Positions 48,611 through 55,922 of a stretch of DNA of 64,000 nucleotides are shown here, piece by piece. Position 1 is the stretch's first letter. Every line of letters starts with the position of its first letter. This DNA comes from Phaeovulum molybdatiresistens (GTDB lineage Bacteria > Pseudomonadota > Alphaproteobacteria > Rhodobacterales > Rhodobacteraceae), in NCBI RefSeq assembly GCF_023544865.1, contig NZ_JAMJFX010000016.1:21754-85753 (forward strand), written 5' to 3'. The notes beneath the pieces were generated by a model. The model was not told the origin of the DNA. It made no database searches and worked only from the letters and a program-made list of their open reading frames with translations. The position numbers were made by a program, and so were the translations under genes.

Positions 48611-48633
48611 CGCCGCGCCGGGCGCGTGACCGG

Positions 48634-49689
48634 TCAGCTGCGGCGCCGACCGCGCCGTTCGCGCGCCGCACCCTCTTCCCCGCCTGTGCCGTCCGAGCTG
48701 GAGGAAAACGGGCCAAGCCGTGCCGAAATCTCTTCCAGCGTGGGGCGGGGGCCGCGGGGGCGGTTTTCCAGCGCCGCGCGCATCGCGCGCAGATGCACCG
48801 GCATGGTGCCACAGCAGCCGCCGATGATCGTGGCGCCCGCATCGCGTGCCAGCACCGCATAATCGGCCATCAGTTCGGGCGTGCCATCGTAGTGGATATG
48901 GCCGTCGTGATATTTCGGGATGCCGGCATTGCCCTTGGCGATCACCGGGCGTTCGCTGCCCGCGGCGGCAAAGCCCAGCACGCTGCGCAAAAGGTCCGAG
49001 GCGCCGACGCCGCAATTGGCGCCATAGGCGATGGGCGGATTTGGCAATTTCTCGACCAGGGCCGCCAGCTGGGCCGAGGTCACGCCCATCATGGTGCGCC
49101 CGGCGGTGTCAAAGCTCATGGTGCCGCACCAGGGCATTGCGGCCAGCCGCGCGGCTTCGGCGGCGGCGCGGAATTCCTCGGGGGCCGAGATCGTTTCGAC
49201 CCACAGCACATCGGCCCCCCCGGCCTTCAGCGCCTCGGCCTGTTCGTGGAACATCTCGACCGCGACGTCATGGGTCAGCGTGCCCATTGGCGCGAAGATG
49301 TCGCCCGTGGGCCCCATCGAGCCTGCCACGACCACCGGGCGTCCGGCCGCATCGGCGATCTCGCGGCCCAGTTCGGCGGCGCGGCGGTTGAGTTCGGCCA
49401 CGCGGCCCTGGGCATTGTGCAGTTTCAGCCGGCTGGCATTGGCGCCGAAGGAATTGGTCAGGAAGATGTCCGACCCCGCCTCGACCGCGCCGCGATAGAG
49501 GCTGCGGATGCGGTCGGGGTGATCGATGTTCCAAAGTTCGGGCGGCTCGCCCGAGGCAAGGCCCATGTTGAACAGGTTGGTCCCCGTGGCGCCATCGGCC
49601 ATCAGCCAGTCGCGGGTCTGCAAAAGCCGGCTGAGGGCGTTGGCGGGGGCGGCGGGTGCCGGATCGGGCGTCTGGGGGGCGTCGGGCAT
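48634..49689 (-). CDS. Homocysteine S-methyltransferase (split MetH / betaine-homocysteine type)
   Basis: Transfers a methyl group to homocysteine to make methionine. The 351-residue barrel has WLMADGATGTNLFNMGL, NSFGANASRLKLH, and the zinc ligands Cys in GANCGVG and Cys-Cys in GGCCGT. The C-terminal tail is Ser/Gly/Arg-rich and probably disordered. Homologues are often annotated betaine-homocysteine methyltransferase. Adjacency to a corrinoid protein favours a role as the homocysteine module of a cobalamin-dependent methionine synthase split over several genes. Confidence 0.88.
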   Translation of the reverse strand: MPDAPQTPDPAPAAPANALSRLLQTRDWLMADGATGTNLFNMGLASGEPPELWNIDHPDRIRSLYRGAVEAGSDIFLTNSFGANASRLKLHNAQGRVAELNRRAAELGREIADAAGRPVVVAGSMGPTGDIFAPMGTLTHDVAVEMFHEQAEALKAGGADVLWVETISAPEEFRAAAEAARLAAMPWCGTMSFDTAGRTMMGVTSAQLAALVEKLPNPPIAYGANCGVGASDLLRSVLGFAAAGSERPVIAKGNAGIPKYHDGHIHYDGTPELMADYAVLARDAGATIIGGCCGTMPVHLRAMRAALENRPRGPRPTLEEISARLGPFSSSSDGTGGEEGAARERRGRRRS

Positions 49690-49710
49690 GATCGGGCCTT
49701 TCACTCTCGG

Positions 49711-49742
49711 GCCGTGGGGTGTTGGATCAGCTGTGCCACGGC
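49711..49742 (-). promoter_or_regulatory. Stem in the leader of the homocysteine methyltransferase
   Basis: GCCGTGG and CCACGGC form a perfect 7-bp inverted repeat with an 18-base loop, 22 bp before the start codon on the minus strand. It does not fit a SAM or cobalamin riboswitch that I can recognise. It may be an operator or a translational hairpin. Confidence 0.35.
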
Positions 49743-49796
49743 GCGGCGCGGTTGGCAAATTTCTTGTGGCGCGGGTGGGGCAGAGTCGCGCCCATG

Positions 49797-49826
49797 AAAA
49801 ACGCGCCACAGCGGGGCTGCGGCGCG
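49797..49826 (-). terminator. Terminator of the ATPase zeta-subunit gene
   Basis: On the minus strand CGCGCCGCAG pairs with CTGTGGCGCG (one mismatch) and is followed by TTTTT. It is 47 bp beyond the stop of the DUF1476 gene. Confidence 0.75.
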
Positions 49827-49873
49827 CAAGCGGTATCCGGGCCGGGTATCGTCGGCGCGCGGGCGGGGCCCGA

Positions 49874-50188
49874 TCAGGCCTCGTTCATGATCTGGCGCTT
49901 GGCCTCGGCCATCAGCTCTTCCATGCGGGTGCGGATCGTCGTTTCATCGGCACGATCGCCCAGATCGCCGGCGACCTTGCGGTAGACATCTTCGTGGCCG
50001 GCTTCCTGGAAATCGGCGGCGATGACCTCCTTGGCATAGGCCTCGGCCTCGGCGCCGGATTTGCCCAGGAGGCCGGCGGCCCAGAGCCCCAGCAGCTTGT
50101 TGCGCCGCGCCTCGGCCTTGAACTGCAGTTCGGCATCATGGGCGAACTTGTTCTCAAAGGCGTTTTCGCGATCGTCGAAGGTGGTCAT
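49874..50188 (-). CDS. F1-ATPase inhibitory zeta subunit (DUF1476)
   Basis: A 104-residue helical protein that, in Paracoccus denitrificans, blocks ATP hydrolysis by the F1FO ATP synthase. The N-terminal inhibitory segment MTTFDDRENAFENKFAHDAE and the core EARRNKLLGLWAAGLLGKSG follow that protein closely from memory. It is monocistronic with its own terminator and divergent from purC. Confidence 0.92.
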   Translation of the reverse strand: MTTFDDRENAFENKFAHDAELQFKAEARRNKLLGLWAAGLLGKSGAEAEAYAKEVIAADFQEAGHEDVYRKVAGDLGDRADETTIRTRMEELMAEAKRQIMNEA

Positions 50189-50420
50189 GGGGGCCCCCGT
50201 CAGTGGATATGGTTGTCACTTCCCATATGCCTGCGTCGGGCGCAGCCTGCAAGTCCCCGTGCAAGTCCCCGTGCGCCTGTGACCGGCATGCCTGTTTGCC
50301 TTGCGGCGCGGGCTGCCTTGGCCTATAGGGGCGACAAAGGGGCCTTGGGCCCTGCCGCATCCGCGGGGCTGCGCCGGAGCTGTCGGCGGGACCTCGCGGC
50401 AGTTACCGAACGGAGCAGCC

Positions 50421-51182
50421 ATGGCACCCCGGCGCAAGAAGATTTACGAAGGCAAAGCGAAGATCCTGTACGAGGGCCCGGAACCGGGCACCCTGGTGCA
50501 GTATTTCAAGGATGACGCGACCGCCTTCAACGCACAGAAGAAGGCGACGATCGAGGGCAAGGGCGTATTGAACAACCGCCTGTCCGAATTCTTCATGACC
50601 GGGCTGGCCAATATCGGCGTGCCCACTCACTTCATCCGCCGCCTGAACATGCGCGAGCAGCTGATCCGCCAGGTCGAGATCGTGCCGCTGGAAGTGATCG
50701 TGCGCAATTTCGCGGCCGGATCCATCGCCAAGCGGCTGGGCCTGGAAGAGGGCACCCCGCTGCCGCGTCCGATCGTCGAATACAGCTACAAGAACGATGC
50801 GCTGGGCGACCCGATGGTCAGCGAGGAATACATTATCGCCTTTGGCTGGGCCAATCAGCAGGATCTGGATGACATCGTGGCGCTGGCGCTGCGGGTCAAC
50901 GATTTCCTGTCGGGCGTGTTCTATGGCGTCGGCATCAAGCTGATCGATTTCAAGATCGAGATCGGCCGGATCTGGGATGGCGATTTCACGCGCCTGATCG
51001 TCGCCGATGAAATCAGCCCCGACAGCTGCCGGCTGTGGGATGTGAAGACCGGGCAGAAGCTGGACAAGGACGTGTTCCGTCGCGATCTGGGCAGCCTGAC
51101 GGACGCCTATTCCGAGGTGGCGCGCCGTCTGGGTGTGTTGCCCGCCAATGCCACCAATATCAAGCCGACGCTGATCAACTGA
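50421..51182 (+). CDS. purC: SAICAR synthetase
   Basis: Joins CAIR and aspartate in purine synthesis. The 253-residue protein has [40 protein letters not shown] (substrate/ATP site), [17 protein letters not shown] and [16 protein letters not shown]. The frame is open upstream but the ATG at 50421 has CGGAG before it. It heads purC-purS-purQ. Confidence 0.96.
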   Translation: MAPRRKKIYEGKAKILYEGPEPGTLVQYFKDDATAFNAQKKATIEGKGVLNNRLSEFFMTGLANIGVPTHFIRRLNMREQLIRQVEIVPLEVIVRNFAAGSIAKRLGLEEGTPLPRPIVEYSYKNDALGDPMVSEEYIIAFGWANQQDLDDIVALALRVNDFLSGVFYGVGIKLIDFKIEIGRIWDGDFTRLIVADEISPDSCRLWDVKTGQKLDKDVFRRDLGSLTDAYSEVARRLGVLPANATNIKPTLIN

Positions 51183-51196
51183 AAGGGACCTCCGCG

Positions 51197-51436
51197 ATGA
51201 AGGCGCGTGTTCATGTCATGCTGAAGGATGGGGTTCTGGACCCGCAGGGCGAGGCCGTGCGCCATGCGCTGGGCACGCTGGGCTTTTCCGGGGTGGAAAC
51301 CGTGCGTCAGGGCAAGGTGATCGATCTGGAACTGTCCGCGACCGACCGCGCCGCGGCCGAGGCCGAGGTGAAGGCGATGTGCGAAAAGCTGCTCGCCAAT
51401 ACCGTGATCGAGAAATACACCATCGAGATCGCCTGA
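51197..51436 (+). CDS. purS: FGAM synthase subunit PurS
   Basis: The small 79-residue subunit that bridges PurL and PurQ. It has [20 protein letters not shown] and [20 protein letters not shown], and it ends [17 protein letters not shown] precedes it. Separate PurS implies a small-type PurL encoded elsewhere. Confidence 0.94.
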   Translation: MKARVHVMLKDGVLDPQGEAVRHALGTLGFSGVETVRQGKVIDLELSATDRAAAEAEVKAMCEKLLANTVIEKYTIEIA

Positions 51437-51495
51437 GGGGCCGCCCGGGGGCGCTGCCCCCGGACCCCCGAGGTATTTTCGGCAAGATGAAAGCA
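51433..51495. repeat. Intergenic repeat inside the pur operon
   Basis: GGGGGCGCTGCCCCCGGACC, CCCGAGGTATTTTCGGCAAG, then ATGAAAGC. It overlaps the purS stop and runs to the purQ ribosome site. Confidence 0.85.
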
Positions 51496-51507
51496 GGAGC
51501 GCTTGCG

Positions 51508-52176
51508 ATGAAAGCCGCCGTCATCACCTTTCCCGGGTCGAACTGCGACCGTGACCTAGCCCGTGGCTTCGAGCTGGCGGGGGCCGATGTGGTGCGGGTC
51601 TGGCACAAGGATACCGATCTGCCCGCGGGCATCGATATCGTGGGCGTGCCGGGCGGGTTTTCCTATGGCGATTATCTGCGCTGTGGCGCGATTGCGGCGC
51701 AAAGCCCGATTGGCCGGGCGGTGCGGGATTTCGCAGGCCGGGGCGGGCATGTGATCGGGATCTGCAACGGCTTTCAGATCCTGACCGAGATGGGGCTTTT
51801 GCCCGGTGCGCTGATGCGCAATGCCTCGTTGAAATACATCTGCAAGCCGGTGACGCTACGGGTCGCGACGGCGGACAGCATCTATACCTCGGGCTATGCC
51901 AAGGGCGATGAGGTGGTGTTTCCGATCGCCCATCACGACGGCAATTACACGATCGATGCCGAGGGTTTGGCGCGACTGGAGGGCGAGGACCGGGTGGCGT
52001 TCCGCTATGCCGACAATCCCAACGGGTCGATGGCCGATATCGCGGGCGTGCTGAGCGAGAACCGCCGGGTTCTGGGGATGATGCCGCATCCAGAGCGTGC
52101 GGTCGAGCAAGCCCAGGGTGGCACCGACGGGGTGGCGCTTTTCCGCGCGTTGGCCGGGATGATGGCGGGCGCCTGA
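51508..52176 (+). CDS. purQ: FGAM synthase subunit PurQ (glutamine amidotransferase)
   Basis: Supplies ammonia for FGAM synthesis. The 222-residue class I amidotransferase has [15 protein letters not shown] at the start, the nucleophile Cys in [17 protein letters not shown], and the His/Glu in [16 protein letters not shown] precedes the ATG. An in-frame ATG 7 codons upstream lies within the repeat (MKAGALA) and is a possible secondary start. Confidence 0.95.
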   Translation: MKAAVITFPGSNCDRDLARGFELAGADVVRVWHKDTDLPAGIDIVGVPGGFSYGDYLRCGAIAAQSPIGRAVRDFAGRGGHVIGICNGFQILTEMGLLPGALMRNASLKYICKPVTLRVATADSIYTSGYAKGDEVVFPIAHHDGNYTIDAEGLARLEGEDRVAFRYADNPNGSMADIAGVLSENRRVLGMMPHPERAVEQAQGGTDGVALFRALAGMMAGA

Positions 52177-52221
52177 GTGCCGTGCCTTGTTGGGGGCGGG
52201 GGCTTGGCCTAAGGTCTGCCC

Positions 52222-54009
52222 ATGTCCGGGACCATGCAACAATCTGATCAGTCGGGCGTCGCGGGCCCCTCGCGGCGCGGGCGCTGGTTGATGCGCATCG
52301 CGCTGGGGGGCATTCTGGCGCTGGCGGTGGCGGTGATCTGGATCACCAATGCCTGGCTGACCGAACGGTTCACCGAAACGACCCGCGTGCGCACCGAGCT
52401 GCGGCTGGCGCTGTATTCGGGCAATATCATGAGCGAGTTGCAGCGCACCGGCGTGGTGCCGCTGCTGCTGGCGCGCGATCCGGCGCTGATCCGGGCGCTG
52501 GAATCGGGCAATTTCGCCACCACCTCGGGGCTGCTGATCACGGCGCGGCGCGACATTGCGGCGGCGTCGATCCGGCTGCTGGACATGTCGGGGCGGACGG
52601 TTGCGGCAACGAACCGCAACCTGCTGGGCACATCCTATGCAAGCGCGCCGTTCTTCGTTGAGGCGCAGCGGTCGCGTGAGACGGTCTTTACCGCCGTCGC
52701 CCGTGACACCGGGGGGACCGAGTTCATCTATTCCCGCGCGCTGGTCAGCGATGGCCGCCCGGTGGGTGTGATCGTGGTCGAGGCGGAATTGCAGAAATTC
52801 GAACGCTCCTGGGCGGGGATTTCGGATGCAGTTGCGGTCAGTGACAGCGAGGGCCGGATCATCCTGACGACCGAGCCGCGCTGGCGCGGGCTGACGATCG
52901 AGCAGGCACTGGCAGCACGTTCGGCCCCTTCTGCGATCCGGCGGGCGTTGCAGGCCACGGCCGATTGGGCGAACGTGCCCCCGGACGCCTATCTGAGCGG
53001 GACCGCCGTGATGCGGACCGAGGCGCGCATCCCCTTCCGCGGCTGGAGGATGGTGGCCTTCACCGGCTACGAATCGGTGCGCGAGCGCGTGAATGCGGTG
53101 CTGGCGCTGGAGATCATGGGCTTTGCGATCCTGCTGGCGCTGGCGTTCTACTGGCGTTCGCGCCGGGCGCGGGTGCAAAGCGCGGCCTACCGGCGCGAGT
53201 CGGCCGAATTGCGCGCGCTGAACGCCCGGCTGAGCCGCGAGATCGCCGAGCGTGAGAGGGTGCAGAAAGACCTGGCGGTGGCCGAACTGACGCTGGCGCA
53301 ATCGTCGAAATTGGCGGCCCTGGGCGAAATGTCGGCAGCGGTCAGCCATGAGTTGAACCAGCCGCTGGCGGCGATGAAGACCTATCTGGCGGGCGCGCGG
53401 CTGTTGCTGCAGCGCGGACGGGGCGAAGAGGCGTTGTCGTCCTTCCAGCGCATCGACGATCTGATAGAACGCATGGGCGCGATCACCCGGCAGTTGAAGT
53501 CCTACGCGAGAAAAGGCGGCGAAGCCTTTGAACCTGTTGATCTTCGTGCGGCCATCAGCTCGGCTTTGGCGATGATGGAGCCGCAGTTGCGCGCGCGCAC
53601 GGTGCGGATCACGCGGACGCTGGCGCGGGGCCCGGTGATGGTGATGGCTGACCGGATCCGTCTCGAACAAGTGATCATCAATCTGTTGCGCAACGCGCTG
53701 GATGCGACGAAGTCTGTCGCCGAACCGCAGGTGGAGCTGTTGCTGACCGCGGGGGAAAGCGCGGTGCTGGCGGTGCGCGACAACGGTCCCGGGATCTCGG
53801 ATCTGGACAAGCTGTTCGAGCCGTTCTGGACCACGAAAAAGCCGGGCGAGGGAACCGGATTGGGGCTGGCGATTTCATCCTCGATCGTTAGCGATTTCGG
53901 CGGCCGGCTAACGGCGCATAATGCAGAAGGCGGCGGTGCCGTCTTTGAAATGCAGTTGCCCCTGCATACGGGCGGGGCACGCAAGACAGGATTGAGAGCA
54001 GCGGAGTGA
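52222..54009 (+). CDS. DctB-type sensor histidine kinase
   Basis: A membrane sensor of 595 residues. Membrane segments lie at about 23-43 and 290-312 and flank a roughly 245-residue periplasmic Cache/PAS-like sensor, the arrangement used by DctB to sense C4-dicarboxylates. A coiled coil (RELRALNARLSREIAERERV region) leads to the phosphoacceptor His376 in AVSHELNQPLAAMKTYLAG and a HATPase domain with NLLRNALDA, DNGPGI and GEGTGLGLAIS. The ligand is inferred by family only. It is followed 5 bp later by its response regulator. Confidence 0.87.
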   Translation: MSGTMQQSDQSGVAGPSRRGRWLMRIALGGILALAVAVIWITNAWLTERFTETTRVRTELRLALYSGNIMSELQRTGVVPLLLARDPALIRALESGNFATTSGLLITARRDIAAASIRLLDMSGRTVAATNRNLLGTSYASAPFFVEAQRSRETVFTAVARDTGGTEFIYSRALVSDGRPVGVIVVEAELQKFERSWAGISDAVAVSDSEGRIILTTEPRWRGLTIEQALAARSAPSAIRRALQATADWANVPPDAYLSGTAVMRTEARIPFRGWRMVAFTGYESVRERVNAVLALEIMGFAILLALAFYWRSRRARVQSAAYRRESAELRALNARLSREIAERERVQKDLAVAELTLAQSSKLAALGEMSAAVSHELNQPLAAMKTYLAGARLLLQRGRGEEALSSFQRIDDLIERMGAITRQLKSYARKGGEAFEPVDLRAAISSALAMMEPQLRARTVRITRTLARGPVMVMADRIRLEQVIINLLRNALDATKSVAEPQVELLLTAGESAVLAVRDNGPGISDLDKLFEPFWTTKKPGEGTGLGLAISSSIVSDFGGRLTAHNAEGGGAVFEMQLPLHTGGARKTGLRAAE

Positions 54010-54013
54010 TTTC

Positions 54014-55345
54014 ATGGCGCGCATGATGAAGGTGGCGATTGTCGACGATGAGGAGGACATGCGCCAGTCGGTCAGCCAGTGGCTGGCGCTGTCGGGCTTT
54101 GACACCGAGACCTATGCCAGCGCCGAAGAGGCGCTGAAGGTGATCGGCGCGGATTGGCCGGGCGTGGTGATTTCCGATATCCGCATGCCGGGCATGGACG
54201 GGATGGCCTTTCTCAAGCGGCTGATGAGCCTGGATAGCGGGCTGCCGGTGATCATGATCACCGGGCATGGCGATGTGCCGATGGCGGTTGAGGCGATGCG
54301 GCTGGGCGCGATGGATTTCATGGAAAAGCCCTTCAACCCGGACCGGATGACCGAACTGGCCAAGCGCGCCACCCAGGCCCGGCGGATGACGCTGGACAAC
54401 CGCGCGCTGCGCCGTGACCTGGCCGAAGGGGCGCAGGTGATGGGCAAGCTGATAGGCACCTCGGCCCCGATGGAGCGGCTGCGCGAAGATATCCTAGATC
54501 TCGGCCAGGCCGATGGCCATGTGCTGATCGACGGGGAAACCGGCACCGGCAAGACGCTGGTGGCCCATGCGCTGCATGCGGTGGGCCCGCGCGCGGGCAA
54601 GAAATTCGTGCCCGTGAATTGTGCCGCCTATTCCGAGGACGGGCTGGCGGCCAAGCTGTTTGGGCCGGTCGAAGAGGGCGGCGCGCTGCCCCTGGTCGAA
54701 GATGCGCGCGGCGGCACGCTGTGCCTTGAGGATATCGAGGCGCTGAGCCAGGGTCTTCAGGCGCGGCTTCTGACCTTCATCAACGATCAGGGAATGCCGC
54801 CCGAAACCCGCATCATCGGCATTTGCAACACCCATGGCGAGGGCCGCACCGTCGAGGATGCGTTGCGCCCCGATCTGTATTTCCGGCTGGCGGCGCTGAA
54901 GATCACGCTGCCGCCCCTGCGCCAGCGCGGCGAGGACATCCTGACGCTGTTCAACCGCATGGCCGAACAATTCGCCGAGGAATATGGCTGCGAGGCGCCC
55001 GAGGTTTCGGCGCAAGAGGCCGCCCAACTGCTGCAGGCGCCCTGGCCGGGCAATGTGCGCCAGCTGATCAATGTGGCCGAACGCGCGGTGCTGCAAAACC
55101 GCCGTGGCACGGGGTCCATCGCCTCGCTGCTGATGGCCGACAATGAGGAGGCGGGCCCGGCCATCACAACCGAGGGCAAGCCGCTCAAGGAATATGTCGA
55201 AAGCTTCGAGAAGATGCTGATCGACAATACGATGCGCCGCCACAAGGGATCGATCGCGGCGGTGATGGAGGAACTTTGCCTGCCGCGCCGCACGCTGAAT
55301 GAGAAGATGGCAAAATACGGTCTGTCGCGCGGCGACTACCTCTGA
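54014..55345 (+). CDS. NtrC/DctD-family response regulator lacking GAFTGA
   Basis: A 443-residue regulator. Its receiver domain has the phosphoacceptor Asp55 in VVISDIRMPGMDG. The AAA+ domain has Walker A GETGTGKT (174-181), a changed Walker B GGTLCLEDIEAL and an arginine-finger region RPDLYFRLAALKI. A Fis-type helix-turn-helix ends the protein (GSIAAVMEELCLPRRTLNEK). Between LFG and GGTL there are only 15 residues (PVEEGGALPLVEDAR) instead of the roughly 21 holding GAFTGA, so sigma54 contact is not expected. Rhodobacter capsulatus NtrC is a known GAFTGA-less activator that uses sigma70. Confidence 0.9.
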   Translation: MARMMKVAIVDDEEDMRQSVSQWLALSGFDTETYASAEEALKVIGADWPGVVISDIRMPGMDGMAFLKRLMSLDSGLPVIMITGHGDVPMAVEAMRLGAMDFMEKPFNPDRMTELAKRATQARRMTLDNRALRRDLAEGAQVMGKLIGTSAPMERLREDILDLGQADGHVLIDGETGTGKTLVAHALHAVGPRAGKKFVPVNCAAYSEDGLAAKLFGPVEEGGALPLVEDARGGTLCLEDIEALSQGLQARLLTFINDQGMPPETRIIGICNTHGEGRTVEDALRPDLYFRLAALKITLPPLRQRGEDILTLFNRMAEQFAEEYGCEAPEVSAQEAAQLLQAPWPGNVRQLINVAERAVLQNRRGTGSIASLLMADNEEAGPAITTEGKPLKEYVESFEKMLIDNTMRRHKGSIAAVMEELCLPRRTLNEKMAKYGLSRGDYL

Positions 55346-55361
55346 CGGCGCGACGGCGGGC

Positions 55362-55485
55362 GCCGGGGCAGGGGGCGCTGCCCCCTCTTGGCCACGGGCC
55401 AATTCACCCCCGAGGTATTTCGGGCAAGATGAAGACTGCGGATTTCATCTTGCCAAAAATACCTCCGCCGGAGGCTTCCGCAGGT
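55362..55485. repeat. Composite intergenic repeat
   Basis: An inverted long-form copy (GGGGGCGCTGCCCCCTCTTGG, then CCCCCGAGGTATTTCGGGCA) faces a standard copy (TTTCATCTTGCCAAAAATAC, CTCCGCCGGAGGC). It lies after the regulator gene and can form several stems. Confidence 0.87.
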
Positions 55486-55860
55486 GCCGCCCGGCGATTT
55501 CGGCGGGGGCGTTAACCATTGGGTGACGAAAAAGCGATTGTCTTTGCGGGCGCTGTGCCGCTATTGTCGGCCCATGTCGGCACCGCGCGGTGTTTTTCGC
55601 GCCTTGCCCACGGAATTCGCTGATTTCCGGGCCAAAGGACCTTCGCGATGGCGGGTCCGGTCCAGGGTCAACCGATTGGCCGCAAGGCCGCAAGTTTGCC
55701 CGTCGGTGCGATGCGCCGCGGGTTTTCAGATGGGCGCCGGGGGCACCCGCGCTTGGGAAAGAACCGCGATGACGGGTGAACGGATCGGGCAGGTGATGAG
55801 GGGCGGGCCATTGGTCGCCGCCGCCTGCCTGAAATTCACCGTCATCGCCTCAACGAAAAA
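55486..55860 (+). other. Long 5' leader region of rne
   Basis: There are 375 bp without a convincing gene between the repeat and the hairpin before rne. GTTGTC/TATTGTC-type stretches near 55540-55570 (GCGATTGTC..GCTATTGTC) could hold a promoter, giving a leader of about 350 bases. Such leaders mediate RNase E autoregulation in other bacteria. Confidence 0.4.
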
Positions 55861-55909
55861 CCATGCAGGCCCCGCCCTCCGCGCTGCGGATGGGCGGGGT
55901 CCGGCATGG
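55861..55909 (+). promoter_or_regulatory. Strong hairpin just upstream of the rne start
   Basis: CCATGC and GCATGG close a 49-base stem-loop whose interior pairs GGCCCCGCCC with GGGCGGGG-T-CC and CCGC with GCGG around GCT. It ends 13 bp before the ATG. It lacks a T tract, so it is a translational or RNase-sensing element rather than a terminator. Confidence 0.6.
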
Positions 55910-55922
55910 GGAACCAGGATAA

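Noticed and set aside
49690..49800. SAM-II or SAM/SAH riboswitch before the homocysteine methyltransferase
   Set aside because: One inverted repeat exists but the conserved pseudoknot sequences of those classes were not seen.
55484..55922. Protein gene in the rne leader
   Set aside because: The open frame there runs out of phase into rne, lacks a ribosome site and shows no family-like sequence; the region fits a structured leader better.
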